The position numbers and the translations under genes were made by a program. From Primorskyibacter marinus (GTDB taxonomy: Bacteria; Pseudomonadota; Alphaproteobacteria; Rhodobacterales; Rhodobacteraceae): a stretch of 64,000 nt of DNA. The notes under the pieces were generated by a model that saw only the letters and a list, made by a program, of their open reading frames with translations, was not told where the DNA came from and searched no databases. Shown piece after piece: positions 31,066 to 40,310 of this stretch. Location of the stretch: positions 1 through 64,000 of the forward strand of contig NZ_QJSD01000005.1 in assembly GCF_003313245.1 (NCBI RefSeq), given 5' to 3'. Every line of letters begins with the position of its first letter. Position 1 is the stretch's first letter.

Positions 31066-32421
31066 TTACCCCAGATCCGCCGCCCGCATCTTCAGCACGA
31101 ACCGCATCACCATCAGCAGGCCAGCAACCGCAAGCCCGAATACCAGACCAAGCCAGACCCCCGGCCCGCCAAGGCCCATAGGAAAACCCAGCACATAGCT
31201 GCTAGGTAACCCGATCACCCAATAGGCGACGCCCGCCATTACCATCGGCACCTGCGTGTCCTGCATTCCGCGCAAAAGCCCAAGGGCGACCACCTGTGCA
31301 CCGTCTACCAATTGGAACAGCGCCGCCATTGCCAACAGGCTGATGCCGACCGAAAGGATTGCGCCATACCGGTCGTCCTCGGGATCAATGAAAGCGGATA
31401 CGAGCAGGTCCGGCACAGTCAGAAATACCCCGACCGTGACCAGCGACGTGGCGACGCTCAGCCCGGCCACCGCAGCAGCGCCGCGGATCAGATGCGCCAT
31501 GTCCCCGCGCCCCACGGCATTGCCCGCGCGCACCGTTGCCACGTTCGACAGGCCCAGATGTACCATGAAGGCGGCCGTCGCCAGCTGAAGCGCGATGCCA
31601 TGAGCGGCCAGCGTCACCTCGCCCAGCCAACCCATCATCACCGCCGAGGCGGCGAACAGGGCGACCTCGGCCAGGTTGGTCAGGCTGATCGGCCAGCCCA
31701 GCCGAAACACCCGTGCCAGCATTTCTGTATCGGCCCGCCAGAACCGCGCGAACAGCGCATGTTGTGGCAACACCTTGTTGATATAGACCATCACCCCTAG
31801 CAGTGACAGCGAGTTGGTGATGAACGAGGCCACAGCCGCGCCGCGCAACCCCAATTCCGGCGCGCCCCAATTGCCGAAGATCAGCGCGTAATTGACCAGT
31901 GCATTCAACACGGCAGTAAGGGCGGTAATCCAGAACACGATGCGGGTATGTTCCATTGCGGCCAGATAGCTTTTCAACGCCATGACCGACAGTGCCGGGA
32001 TCAACCCCAGCCCGGTGATGCGCAGATAGGATTGCGCTGCGATGGACAGATCTTTGGTCTGGCCCAGTACTTGCAGCAACGCCCCGGAAAACCACAACAG
32101 CGGCAGGACCAGCACAGCAAAGCCCAAAGACAGCCACACGCCCATACGCGTGGCGCGACGGATCATCACCTCGTCCCCCTTGGCGTGATATTGCGCGACC
32201 ATGGGCATCACCGCCCAGCCGAACCCCGCCCCCATGATGAACAGCACGAAAAACAGCGTATTGGCAAGGGTGACGGCTGCCAGCGCCTCGACGCTGTACC
32301 AGCCCAGCATGACGGTGTCGGTCAAGCCGATGGCAAATTGCGCCAGATGCCCGCCGATCAGCGGGACGCCAAGAAAAAGGATCGCCCGCAGATGCTGGGG
32401 CAGTGTCATCGCACCGTTCAT
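31066..32421 (-). CDS. MATE-family multidrug/metabolite efflux protein
   Basis: A 451-residue cation-coupled antiporter with about 12 hydrophobic helices in two homologous halves. The N-terminal GVPLIGGHLAQFAIGLTDTV and the repeated patterns AGFGWAVMPMVAQYHAKGD and HLGLSNVATVRAGNAVGRGD (first and second half) are typical of MATE/NorM proteins. Start choice between 32421 (MNGAMTLPQHL) and 32409 (MTLPQHL) is open; the longer frame adds an unlikely polar leader. Substrate unknown. Confidence 0.9.
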   Translation of the reverse strand: MNGAMTLPQHLRAILFLGVPLIGGHLAQFAIGLTDTVMLGWYSVEALAAVTLANTLFFVLFIMGAGFGWAVMPMVAQYHAKGDEVMIRRATRMGVWLSLGFAVLVLPLLWFSGALLQVLGQTKDLSIAAQSYLRITGLGLIPALSVMALKSYLAAMEHTRIVFWITALTAVLNALVNYALIFGNWGAPELGLRGAAVASFITNSLSLLGVMVYINKVLPQHALFARFWRADTEMLARVFRLGWPISLTNLAEVALFAASAVMMGWLGEVTLAAHGIALQLATAAFMVHLGLSNVATVRAGNAVGRGDMAHLIRGAAAVAGLSVATSLVTVGVFLTVPDLLVSAFIDPEDDRYGAILSVGISLLAMAALFQLVDGAQVVALGLLRGMQDTQVPMVMAGVAYWVIGLPSSYVLGFPMGLGGPGVWLGLVFGLAVAGLLMVMRFVLKMRAADLG

Positions 32422-32586
32422 TGCGTAGCAGTATGCCGCTTCTTGCATGTCGGCAAGATGGCAACTGACGCGCGCAGGGCGTGGCCTGATCCAACGAAAC
32501 GACGCGTCCCATTCAGCCACGCACGCTTTTGGCCGGTTGGGTTCGGGATTGTGCGGGCCGCGCCTGTCTGGCCGGTGCTGTTCAGC

Positions 32587-33477
32587 TTAGCCCTTCAACA
32601 CATCCCGCCAGCTGTGTTCCGGCCGAAACCCAAGCAATGACTTGGCCTTGGCGTTGGAATAGAATGTTTCGGTTTCACCCATCTCGCGTGTGACCGGCAC
32701 CCCTTCATAATAACGGGCGCAGATCTCGGCGCTGCTCAGCGCGACGGAATGATCGTCGTTGGAGACGTTGAAAACCTCATAGCCCAGCCCGTCGGTCGCA
32801 AGGCAACGGTCGACCATCTGCCCCAGATCGCGCGCATCGATATAGGCAAAGATATTGCGGCGGCGCAGGTCTGGATTCGCAATATAGGCCGGAAAGTCCG
32901 ACGCATATTCATGCGGCTCGATCACATTGTTGATTCGCAACCCGTAGATGTCGATGCCCGAGCGCGCATGAAAGGACCGCCCGCAAGCCTCGTTGCAGAT
33001 CTTCGACATGGCGTAGCTGTCATGCGGCACGGTGGGGTGGTGTTCGTCCACAGGCACATAGTCGGGTTTGACCTCGCCATCCGCAAAACAGATGCCATAT
33101 GTGGTCTCGGACGAGGCGAAAATGACCTTGGGAATGCCCAGTTTGACGGCCGCTTCCATCACATTGTAGGTCGACAGGGTGTTCGTGCGGAACGTCTCGT
33201 TGTCGGGTTTTATCAGGATGCGGGCGAGGGCCGCAAAATGAACCACGGCATCGAATTTAGGCATCCCGGTTCCGGGGGCCAGTTCACCGAAATTGGCAAG
33301 CGATGTCATGGCGTTGAACACTTGGCCGGACTCGGTCAGGTCAACGGTCAGATTGTCGACACCGGGGTGATCCAGCGGCACCAGATCGGCGTTTAGCACC
33401 CGGTGGCCGCGATCCAGCAGATACGGGATGACGTGACGCCCGGCCTTGCCGGATCCGCCGGTGAACAGAATTCGCAT
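32587..33477 (-). CDS. NAD-dependent epimerase/dehydratase
   Basis: A 296-residue extended short-chain dehydrogenase. It starts MRILFTGGSGKAGRHVIPYL, with the Rossmann glycine motif GGSGKAG; the catalytic serine/tyrosine/lysine lie in FASSETTYG and DSYAMSKICNEA. It resembles sugar-nucleotide epimerases and uronate or erythronate dehydrogenases, but the substrate cannot be assigned. The ATG at 33477 is preferred over an open frame that would reach 33537. It is divergent from the MarR-type regulator with 157 bases between, so it may be its target. Confidence 0.85.
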   Translation of the reverse strand: MRILFTGGSGKAGRHVIPYLLDRGHRVLNADLVPLDHPGVDNLTVDLTESGQVFNAMTSLANFGELAPGTGMPKFDAVVHFAALARILIKPDNETFRTNTLSTYNVMEAAVKLGIPKVIFASSETTYGICFADGEVKPDYVPVDEHHPTVPHDSYAMSKICNEACGRSFHARSGIDIYGLRINNVIEPHEYASDFPAYIANPDLRRRNIFAYIDARDLGQMVDRCLATDGLGYEVFNVSNDDHSVALSSAEICARYYEGVPVTREMGETETFYSNAKAKSLLGFRPEHSWRDVLKG

Positions 33478-33634
33478 GAGTACCCCCCCCCTGATTTTGC
33501 TGCGATCAGAACTGCTTGACAGAGCCGGGACAATCAAGCCTGTGCCAAAAATTGCAGCAAATTTGTCGCTTAACAGTTTTTTCGGTTTTTTAGCGGACTC
33601 TCTGCGTCAAGAAAGTCATGGCGGAGTAGACATA

Positions 33635-34132
33635 ATGAGCATCCATTCAAATATGGGGCAGGGTCCGGAACAGGGCTTTATGGCGGGGTATCTGGAGGCG
33701 CTGGCGCTGGTCGAACGATTGCACCGCTTGTTGCTGGACGTGATCAAGGACGAATTCGAACGCGTCGGCGTGCTGGACATCAATGCGGTTCAAGCGCTTT
33801 TGCTGTTCAATATCGGCGAGAACGAGGTCACCGCCGGGGAGTTGAAATCGCGCGGTTACTATCAGGGCTCGAACGTCAGCTACAATCTCAAGAAGCTGGT
33901 CGAGATGGGGTATATGCACCATCAGCGTTGCGAGATTGATCGCCGGTCGGTGCGCGTCCGCCTGACGCCCAAGGGGCGCAATGTGCGTGATGTCGTGACG
34001 AAACTTTTTGCCCGCCATGCCGACGGACTGGTTGAAAAGGGCGTGCTCAGCAATGAAGGCATCGCCGACATTACCGGGTCGCTGCGCCGTGTCGAACGGT
34101 ATTGGACCGACCAGATCCGCTATATTTACTGA
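33635..34132 (+). CDS. MarR-type winged-helix regulator
   Basis: A 165-residue regulator with a winged helix: INAVQALLLFNIGENEVTAG, the recognition helix ELKSRGYYQGSNVSYNLKKL and the wing CEIDRRSVRVRLTPKG. The long helical ends suggest a dimer. GGAG lies 8 bases before the ATG at 33635, which rules out the longer frame that overlaps the epimerase gene. It resembles the LdtR-like group of alphaproteobacterial MarR proteins, an uncertain match. Neighbouring divergent epimerase is a candidate target. Confidence 0.85.
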   Translation: MSIHSNMGQGPEQGFMAGYLEALALVERLHRLLLDVIKDEFERVGVLDINAVQALLLFNIGENEVTAGELKSRGYYQGSNVSYNLKKLVEMGYMHHQRCEIDRRSVRVRLTPKGRNVRDVVTKLFARHADGLVEKGVLSNEGIADITGSLRRVERYWTDQIRYIY

Positions 34133-34140
34133 GGGTCGGC

Positions 34141-34860
34141 TTAGGGCGTGTTCCTGGACATCACCAACCCCTGAAGCTCGCGTTTGAGCTTGCGCACCAT
34201 TGCGGCCTCGAAATCCGCAAAGCCGCGCGCGGTTTCGACAAAGGCATCCGGCCCGCGCAGAACGTAGGCCTGATAATAGGATGAAAGTTCCGCCAGCGCG
34301 CCAAGGTCCAGATCGGCGGGCGGCCCTATTACCAACCCGTTGACGGTGATCCCGCCAAGTGCCGCGCCGTCGATCTCGCGGGGATGCGGGCCGGTGTTGG
34401 ATTTGCCGTCCCCCGACAGGTCAAGGGTCCGTTTGCGGCAATCGGTCTGGCCTGCCAGCAACCCAGCGCCATGAGACATCGCCGCCCCGATTGCTGTCGA
34501 AGGGTCGCCCGTCGGTCGCGTTGCCTTGCGCAAAGTTGTCGCGGCGGCGGCGATCGAGGCCGCGTTTTCGATCTCTGTCCAGGGCAGGGTCAGGCGCTGG
34601 CTGGTCGGGCCGCTCCATTCAAAGACCGACAAGCGGACCGGTTCCGACGCTATCGCCAGCAATGCGGTCTGCACTTCGGGGTGCATCAACGCATTCGCCA
34701 AGCCCTGCATCTGAAGGGCATATTCCGTTCCGTCGACGGACCCGGACACATCCAGCCCCAGCACGAGTGCCTGCCGGCAGGCGGCCTGCGCCGCTGTGAC
34801 GGTCAAGATCAGTGCCGCCCCAACGGCCAGTCCCCGGATGATCTTGCGCACATCGCTCAT
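34141..34860 (-). CDS. DUF1194 protein (secreted VWA-like), copy 2
   Basis: A 239-residue exported protein with signal peptide (LAVGAALILTVTAAQA). The von Willebrand A-like MIDAS motif is LGLDVSGSVDGTEY, and the later LDLSGDGKSNTG is shared with its neighbour. Cysteines flank these motifs (AACRQ, TDCRKR) and could form a disulfide. Function of DUF1194 is unknown. Its ATG overlaps the stop of the upstream DUF1194 gene (34857-34860). Confidence 0.85.
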   Translation of the reverse strand: MSDVRKIIRGLAVGAALILTVTAAQAACRQALVLGLDVSGSVDGTEYALQMQGLANALMHPEVQTALLAIASEPVRLSVFEWSGPTSQRLTLPWTEIENAASIAAAATTLRKATRPTGDPSTAIGAAMSHGAGLLAGQTDCRKRTLDLSGDGKSNTGPHPREIDGAALGGITVNGLVIGPPADLDLGALAELSSYYQAYVLRGPDAFVETARGFADFEAAMVRKLKRELQGLVMSRNTP

Positions 34861-35558
34861 CCGCGCGGATCCTTGTGAGGTTCCAGGGTTTGGCCGACAA
34901 TCAGATCATTGATCTCGCGGAACAGCTTGCGGGTCATCGCCTCACGATAGCCTTCATAACCTTGCGAGATCTCGACGAAGGCGCGGGAACCGTGGATCAC
35001 GTCACGCTCGAAATATCCGGCCAGCGCCGGATTGTCGTTCAGAACCGCCAACCCGTTGACGGTGACCCCGGCAAAGGGGAAATGCTGATAGGCAAGATCC
35101 GGTGCAAAGCCCTCATTGTTGCGCCCGTCGCCGGATATGTCGAGAACGCGCCGCGTACAGTCCGGCCCGCGCTCCAGCAGGGTTGCGCCATAGCCCAATG
35201 CGTAACCAAGCGCCGTGGGAAAGTTGTCATGGCTGCGCGGCGGCGACAGAATTGCGGCAATCGCGTCGTCAATCGATGTGTCACCGTCCAGCACCGTCCA
35301 GTTCAAAAGCATCTGATGCTGGTCGCGTCCGCTCCATTCATAGGCTGCGAGCGCCACATGCTGCGGGGCACCGGACAGGATTGCCCTGCGCACATCCGCG
35401 TCATTCAACGCGGCGGCCAGCCCCCGGCGTTGCAGCAGATGTTCTGACGCATCCACCGAAGAGGACACATCAAGCGCCAAGGCCAGCGCCAGCCGACATT
35501 GCGCGGCGGCCGGACCGGACGCGCACAATGCCAGCAAGAGCGCCAGTGCCTTTACCAA
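34857..35558 (-). CDS. DUF1194 protein (secreted VWA-like), copy 1
   Basis: A 233-residue paralogue of the next gene. Signal peptide MVKALALLLALCASGPAAA, then AQCRLALALALDVSSSVDAS and ERGPDCTRRVLDISGDGRNN. The shared cysteine positions and GVTVNGL block show tandem duplication followed by strong divergence. Its start overlaps the end of gloA by seven bases (35552-35558) and its stop overlaps the next gene, so the three form a coupled unit gloA-DUF1194-DUF1194. Confidence 0.85.
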   Translation of the reverse strand: MVKALALLLALCASGPAAAQCRLALALALDVSSSVDASEHLLQRRGLAAALNDADVRRAILSGAPQHVALAAYEWSGRDQHQMLLNWTVLDGDTSIDDAIAAILSPPRSHDNFPTALGYALGYGATLLERGPDCTRRVLDISGDGRNNEGFAPDLAYQHFPFAGVTVNGLAVLNDNPALAGYFERDVIHGSRAFVEISQGYEGYREAMTRKLFREINDLIVGQTLEPHKDPRG

Positions 35559-35980
35559 TGGCCGGTATTTTCCATGCTGGCCCAGGGTTCTTGTTTCGGC
35601 AGGTTCTCACCTTCCTGCAACAGCTCGATCGACACGTTGTCGGGCGAACGGACAAAGGCCATATGCCCGTCGCGCGGGGGCCGATTGATCGTCACCCCGT
35701 TGTCCTGAAGATGCTGGCAAAGGTCGTAGATATTCTCGACCCGGTAGGCCAGATGGCCGAAATGGCGACTGTCCGACGGCAAGCCGTCATCACCGTCCCA
35801 GTTCCATGTCAGTTCAACCGGGCATTCCTCCTGTCCGGGGGGGGCCATGAAAACAAGCGTGAAGCGACCGCTTTCGCTTTCGGTGCGGCGGGTCTCTTGC
35901 AGGCCAAGAAGCGCGTAGAAAGCCATGGATTTCTCAAGGTCTTTCACCCGGACCATGGTGTGTAGGTAGCGTAGGGACAT
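35552..35980 (-). CDS. gloA: Lactoylglutathione lyase (glyoxalase I)
   Basis: Converts the methylglyoxal-glutathione hemithioacetal to S-lactoylglutathione. The 142-residue protein begins MSLRYLHTMVRVKDLEKSM, with the metal histidine in LHTMVRV; the other ligands are in CPVELTWNW, HFGHLAYRV and SIELLQ. I start at 35980, where GGAGAA precedes the ATG by 4 bases. It heads a unit with two DUF1194 genes. Confidence 0.93.
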   Translation of the reverse strand: MSLRYLHTMVRVKDLEKSMAFYALLGLQETRRTESESGRFTLVFMAPPGQEECPVELTWNWDGDDGLPSDSRHFGHLAYRVENIYDLCQHLQDNGVTINRPPRDGHMAFVRSPDNVSIELLQEGENLPKQEPWASMENTGHW

Positions 35981-36258
35981 CTCATTCTCCGAATTGTTGG
36001 GTCGCCTTCCACGATAGAGCCGCCAACCGGGATGTCGAGAGCATGAGCCGTACCCATGCGGCCTCTGCAACCTGAACGCTCTACATCTCATCGGTCAAAC
36101 CACCGCGTGTGCCACGGCAAGGCGGGACATCAAGGCATTCGGACCAGATACGGCATCGGATTTCTTCACAAATAGCATTCACCCGATCTGGTGGTTTATC
36201 GCGCCGTCTCGTCAAGATATGGTCCGGCTCGACTCATCTAGTGCCAAAGGATTCGCCC

Positions 36259-37176
36259 ATGCCCCTCTCGCCCGACCAGCAGGCCGAAATCGATGACCTG
36301 CGCAGTACCCCGCGCGACACGCTGCGCGCCACCGCGCCCGGCATGGAGCAGCATCTTTACAAGGCGATTCCGGTTCTCGATCACGGTTTCGTGCGGGTCA
36401 TCGACTATATGGGCGACGATTCCGCGATCTGTCAGGCGGCGCGGGTCAGCTATGGCCGTGGCACAAAATCGGTGCAGAATGACGAAGGGCTGATCCGCTA
36501 CCTGATGCGCCACTGGCACTCGACCCCGTTCGAGATGTGCGAAGTCAAGCTGCACGTCAAGCTGCCGGTTTTCGTGGCGCGGCAGTGGATCCGACACCGG
36601 ACTGCCAATGTCAACGAATACTCCGCCCGCTATTCGATCCTGGACCGGGAGTTCTACATTCCAGAGCCCGAAGCACTCGCGGCGCAATCGGTCGTCAACA
36701 ATCAGGGCCGGGGCGAGGCCCTGCAAGGCGAAGAGGCCGATCGCGTACTGCGCTACCTGCGCGACGATGCGATGCGCGCCTATGATCATTATGAAGAGAT
36801 GATCGGCCAGGACGGCCAGCAAGGCCTGGCGCGGGAATTGGCGCGGATGAACCTGCCTGCAAATATCTATACGCAATGGTACTGGAAAGTGGACCTGCAC
36901 AACCTGCTGCATTTCCTGCGATTGCGCGCCGATGCCCATGCGCAATATGAAATCCGCGTCTATGCCGATGCGATCTGCAATGTGGTCGCCGATTGGGTGC
37001 CATTTGCCTACAAGGCTTTCGCGGATTACCGCATGGGTGGCGCAACCCTCTCCTCAAGCGCCTTGACCTGCGTGCGCCGGATGCTGAAGGGCGAGACCGT
37101 CACTCAGGAAACCTCCGGCATGTCCAAGGGCGAATGGCGCGAATTCATGGGTGTCCTCGAAAGCGAAGCCACCTAA
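36259..37176 (+). CDS. thyX: Flavin-dependent thymidylate synthase
   Basis: Makes dTMP from dUMP using FAD and methylenetetrahydrofolate. The ThyX signature [15 protein letters not shown] is complete, and [20 protein letters not shown] is the C-terminal substrate motif. The 305-residue product starts at 36259 ([14 protein letters not shown]), with AAAGG 8 bases upstream; the open frame reaches 50 codons further without support. A strong hairpin terminator follows. No thyA is in the window. Confidence 0.95.
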   Translation: MPLSPDQQAEIDDLRSTPRDTLRATAPGMEQHLYKAIPVLDHGFVRVIDYMGDDSAICQAARVSYGRGTKSVQNDEGLIRYLMRHWHSTPFEMCEVKLHVKLPVFVARQWIRHRTANVNEYSARYSILDREFYIPEPEALAAQSVVNNQGRGEALQGEEADRVLRYLRDDAMRAYDHYEEMIGQDGQQGLARELARMNLPANIYTQWYWKVDLHNLLHFLRLRADAHAQYEIRVYADAICNVVADWVPFAYKAFADYRMGGATLSSSALTCVRRMLKGETVTQETSGMSKGEWREFMGVLESEAT

Positions 37177-37287
37177 GCACGAAGCGAAGCCGGTTCAAGA
37201 GCCACAGGGAAGACCAAATTGACTGGCCCTGTCGTTGGCGCGCACAAGCATAGGTTCGGAACACATCCGATCGGCCAAGCATAACCT

Positions 37288-37314
37288 GCCCCGGGCTCTG
37301 ACCCGGGGCCTTTT
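37288..37314 (+). terminator. thyX terminator
   Basis: GCCCCGGG (37288-37295) and CCCGGGGC (37302-37309) with a 6-base loop, followed by CTTTT. Same 8-bp stem and 6-base loop geometry as the dispersed hairpins but different sequence. Confidence 0.8.
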
Positions 37315-37418
37315 GTGCCGCCCCCGGCCCAAAAAACGGTCTTGCAGCTCTGCTCTCCGCCCCTTTGCCCGACGCCGGGATCATGCGCTGAAAACTGCCA
37401 GTGTTGCGCCCAACACAC

Positions 37419-37443
37419 GGAACAAATTCGTGATTGCGCCGTG
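37419..37443 (+). promoter_or_regulatory. Weak EcfG-like promoter match
   Basis: GGAAC (37419-37423), 16-base spacer and CGTG (37440-37443); one base off the CGTT consensus and about 94 bases upstream of the outer-membrane gene start. Suggestive only. Confidence 0.25.
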
Positions 37444-37536
37444 AAGGAACTGTGTGCGGTCGATACTTATTTCATCCTCAGTCGCCCGGCACAAAACGGG
37501 CGCTGAAATGAAACACAAGAACGAGGAGCATGACCC

Positions 37537-38154
37537 ATGTCTGCATCCAGATTGACCCTTGCGGCAGCACTTGCCGCGTCGACAGCCATCGCAGCACCGG
37601 CCTTTGCCGGCAGCTTGGACAACACCCTCAACGAGCCAGAACCCGTCGCGCCCGTCGCTGTTGCAGCACCCGCGCCGCTTTATGACTGGACCGGTCCGTC
37701 GGTCGGTGCCCAGCTTGGCTTTGGCGATATTGAAACCGAAGATGCCGGTGGCGCCGAAGGTGATGGTGGCCTGTACGGTCTGCGCGCCTATTACGATTAT
37801 GATTTCGGCAATTATGTCGTCGGCGGCGGCATCCAGTATGACGAATCCGATATCGACATTGACGGTGCCGCAACGCTCGACAAGGTGTTCCGCGCAGGTC
37901 TGCGCGCCGGTGTCGATCTGAACCGCACGTTCCTGTATGGTACAGGCGGCTACGCCAAGGCCTTCACCGAAGATGACGCCGTATCGCTTGGCGACTCCAA
38001 CGGCTATTTCGTCGGTCTGGGTGCCGAACACTTCCTGACCGAAAAGGTCACCGTGGGCGGTGAGATCCTGTATCACCAGTTTGACGATTTCGACATTTCC
38101 GACGTGGAAGCCAATGCAACAACCGCGAACGTTTCGGTGAACTACCGCTTCTAA
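37537..38154 (+). CDS. Outer-membrane beta-barrel protein
   Basis: A 205-residue exported protein. Signal peptide MSASRLTLAAALAASTAIAAPAFA, a short Pro/Glu/Ala-rich linker, then alternating hydrophobic strands typical of an 8-stranded OmpA/opacity-type barrel (GPSVGAQLGFGD, GYFVGLGAEHF) and the terminal aromatic VSVNYRF recognised by the BAM machinery. GAGGAG lies 9 bases before the ATG. Acidic loops (DESDIDIDGA) suggest cation binding. Function otherwise unknown; a 12-bp terminator follows. Confidence 0.88.
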   Translation: MSASRLTLAAALAASTAIAAPAFAGSLDNTLNEPEPVAPVAVAAPAPLYDWTGPSVGAQLGFGDIETEDAGGAEGDGGLYGLRAYYDYDFGNYVVGGGIQYDESDIDIDGAATLDKVFRAGLRAGVDLNRTFLYGTGGYAKAFTEDDAVSLGDSNGYFVGLGAEHFLTEKVTVGGEILYHQFDDFDISDVEANATTANVSVNYRF

Positions 38155-38193
38155 AGTGGCGCGGCGGTTCCGGGCATCCGTGCCTCGCTCCAT

Positions 38194-38223
38194 AACGGGC
38201 AGCCCATCGGGCTGCCCGTTTCT
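38194..38223 (+). terminator. Terminator of the outer-membrane gene
   Basis: Perfect 12-base arms AACGGGCAGCCC (38194-38205) and GGGCTGCCCGTT (38209-38220), loop ATC, then TCTGCG. Strong hairpin 39 bases past the stop, with a short T-run. Confidence 0.8.
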
Positions 38224-38309
38224 GCGTTAAGTGGTGGATTTTCGAAACCAAACAGATCCGATACGCGCAGAACGGCGTATGTTGGAAGCACTGGCTGAAA
38301 GGAGCATCC

Positions 38310-38708
38310 ATGCAGATCGTCATCCTCTATGTCTCGACCGCCGTGGTGTTTCTGGGGCTTGATGCCGTGATGCTGAAAAGCGTGATGCGGCCTCTGTTTG
38401 AACGGCATATCGGCAATATGCTGAGCGAAACGCTGAATCTTGGTGCTGCTGCCGCCTTCTATCTTTTCTACGTCGGCGGTCTGATTTACCTGATTTCTCT
38501 GCCCGCGCTGCGCGACAACGCGCCGGTGCAGGCGCTGTGGGGTGGGGCATTGCTGGGCGCGATGGCTTACGGAACTTACGAATTCACGAATTTGGCCACA
38601 TTGAAGAACTGGCATTGGCAGATGGTGGCGACCGACCTCGTCTGGGGAACGGTCCTGACCGGCGTATCTGCGTTGGCCGGCGTTTTGATTGCGCGTGCCT
38701 TCGCTTGA
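38310..38708 (+). CDS. DUF2177 family membrane protein
   Basis: A 132-residue protein with four hydrophobic helices (ILYVSTAVVFLGLDAVML, AAAAFYLFYVGGLIYLI, ALLGAMAYGTYEFTN, GTVLTGVSALAGVLIARA). The GTYEFTNLATLKNW segment is the conserved core of DUF2177. AAGGAG lies 6 bases before the ATG. No function is known for the family. It stands alone between the outer-membrane gene and suhB. Confidence 0.87.
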   Translation: MQIVILYVSTAVVFLGLDAVMLKSVMRPLFERHIGNMLSETLNLGAAAAFYLFYVGGLIYLISLPALRDNAPVQALWGGALLGAMAYGTYEFTNLATLKNWHWQMVATDLVWGTVLTGVSALAGVLIARAFA

Positions 38709-39133
38709 CTGATCGCATGAAGCCTGACATTTAAGGTTTTGTAAAATCATGGCTTTCTATGATGGAGCGACACATGGCATGGACACTTCACCAGTTTCTG
38801 CACCTGGATGAACCAACAGAACAAAGCGACGAACGGCAATTTCCATCCGAAGAGCTGCTCCGCATGCTTGTTCAGGGATGTGGTGCCAGACACTAGGCAA
38901 GACGCACAGGCCAGCAGCCTGAATTGCGCGACCGCATGTCGGGCATTGACGAGTATGTTGATCAAAGATTGGCTGTCCGGCGTTCATTTTCCGCGCTTTC
39001 GCCGTCTGGCTGGCGGCCCCGGACCAATTCGCCGCATAACGCAAAGCCACTTTCCGACCTTGCGTCTGCGCCCCTTGGCATTGCCGTTCAGGGCGCGTAT
39101 ACGCGCGGCCTGATTACATGGGGAACCGGCGCG
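38709..39133. other. 425-bp intergenic region before suhB
   Basis: Several open frames of 72-101 codons cross this stretch on both strands, but none has a family resemblance, a good ribosome site or consistent codon use. I call no gene here. The last ~40 bases contain GCGCGTATACGCGC, a palindrome upstream of suhB. Confidence 0.5.
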
Positions 39134-39925
39134 ATGCAGGGCAGTGCAAATCTCAACATCATGATTAAGGCGGCGCGCAAGGCGGGCCGGTCGCTGGTCA
39201 AGGACTTCCGCGAGGTCGAAAACCTTCAGGTTTCGCGCAAGGGAGCCGGGGATTTTGTCAGCAAGGCTGATCTGGCCTCCGAAGAGATCCTGAAAGAAGC
39301 GCTGCTTGAAGCGCGTCCCACCTATGGCTGGCTGGCTGAAGAGGGCGGCGAGATTGCGGGCAAAGACCCGACCCGGCGCTGGATCGTCGATCCGCTGGAC
39401 GGCACCACCAACTTCTTGCACGGCCTGCCGCATTGGGCAATCTCCATCGCGCTGGAACATAAGGGCCAGATCGTTGCAGCCGTGGTGTTTGACGCCGCCA
39501 AGGACGAGATGTTTTATGCCGAAAAAGGCTCTGGCACATGGCTGAATGACAATCGCCGTCTGCGCGTGTCCAGCCGCTCGCGGATGACGGATGCTATTTT
39601 CGCAACCGGCGTGCCGTTCGGAACCAGACGCACATTGCCCGCGACATTGCAGGATCTGGCGCGCCTTATGCCGGAATGTGCGGGCGTGCGGCAATGGGGG
39701 GCGGCCTCGCTTGATCTGGCCTATGTCGCGGCGGGCCGTTTCGAGGGCTACTGGGAACGCGAGTTGAAGATCTGGGATCTCGCCGCAGGTCTGCTGCTGG
39801 TGTCAGAGGCCGGCGGTCTGGTCGGTCCGGTGCGCGACGGACATAACCCGCTGGAGCATGGCGATCCGCTGGTGGCCAATGGCGCGCTTTACGACGATTT
39901 TCTGAAAATCATCCGCAAGGACTAA
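39134..39925 (+). CDS. suhB: Inositol-1-monophosphatase family protein (SuhB)
   Basis: A 263-residue Mg-dependent phosphatase. Motif 1 is WIVDPLDGTTNFLHG and motif 2 is LKIWDLAAGLLLVSEAGG; the upstream glutamate pair is in WLAEEGGE. It hydrolyses inositol monophosphate, and SuhB proteins also join rRNA antitermination complexes. The start is the ATG at 39134 (MQGSANLNIMIKAARKAG), which matches the family; the open frame 70 codons longer does not. Confidence 0.93.
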   Translation: MQGSANLNIMIKAARKAGRSLVKDFREVENLQVSRKGAGDFVSKADLASEEILKEALLEARPTYGWLAEEGGEIAGKDPTRRWIVDPLDGTTNFLHGLPHWAISIALEHKGQIVAAVVFDAAKDEMFYAEKGSGTWLNDNRRLRVSSRSRMTDAIFATGVPFGTRRTLPATLQDLARLMPECAGVRQWGAASLDLAYVAAGRFEGYWERELKIWDLAAGLLLVSEAGGLVGPVRDGHNPLEHGDPLVANGALYDDFLKIIRKD

Positions 39926-39944
39926 GCCGAAGGCACGAGGGGGC

Positions 39945-40310
39945 CTACCTGTCAGACGGGTGGTTGACCCCATCGACCCAGCCGATCTGACCCAGATCGC
40001 GCGGATTGACGCCCTCGAGCGCGCCAAGATTGACGCCGTATTCATTCGGGGTCGACCGGCGCCGGTGATGCGTGTAGATGCCGCAGGTTTTGCAGAAATA
40101 GTGCCGCGCCGTCCCCGTGCCCCATTGATAGAGCGTCAGGTTCTCTGCGCCGCGCAGGATCTGCAATCCGTCCAAAGGTGCCGACACTGCTGCCGCCCCA
40201 CGTCTGCGACAGAACGAACAGTCGCAGCGCCGCGCGGTGGACAGTCCTTCGGGTATGGTCAGCTTCAACTCGACAGCACCACAATGGCAGGTCAGGCGAT
40301 AGTCGGTCAT
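39945..40310 (-). CDS. GFA-family zinc-binding protein
   Basis: A 121-residue protein of the glutathione-dependent formaldehyde-activating (GFA/CENP-V) fold. Zinc-binding cysteines are in LTCHCGAVEL, CDCSFCRRRG and CKTCGIYTHHR. GGAGA precedes the ATG at 40310 by 5 bases. Its start overlaps the rhomboid stop (40307-40310), so they are coupled. True formaldehyde activity is uncertain for most members. Confidence 0.9.
   Translation of the reverse strand: MTDYRLTCHCGAVELKLTIPEGLSTARRCDCSFCRRRGAAAVSAPLDGLQILRGAENLTLYQWGTGTARHYFCKTCGIYTHHRRRSTPNEYGVNLGALEGVNPRDLGQIGWVDGVNHPSDR

Larger units (their letters stand above)
37177..37536. other. 360-bp intergenic region after thyX
   Basis: It contains the thyX terminator (37288-37314) and the promoter region of the outer-membrane gene, including an imperfect EcfG-like match at 37419-37443. 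I see no gene. Confidence 0.6.

Noticed and set aside
38757-39050. 97-codon minus-strand frame with a CPTCGRAIQAAGLC segment
   Set aside because: The cysteines suggested a zinc ribbon, but the rest has no family pattern and there is no ribosome site.
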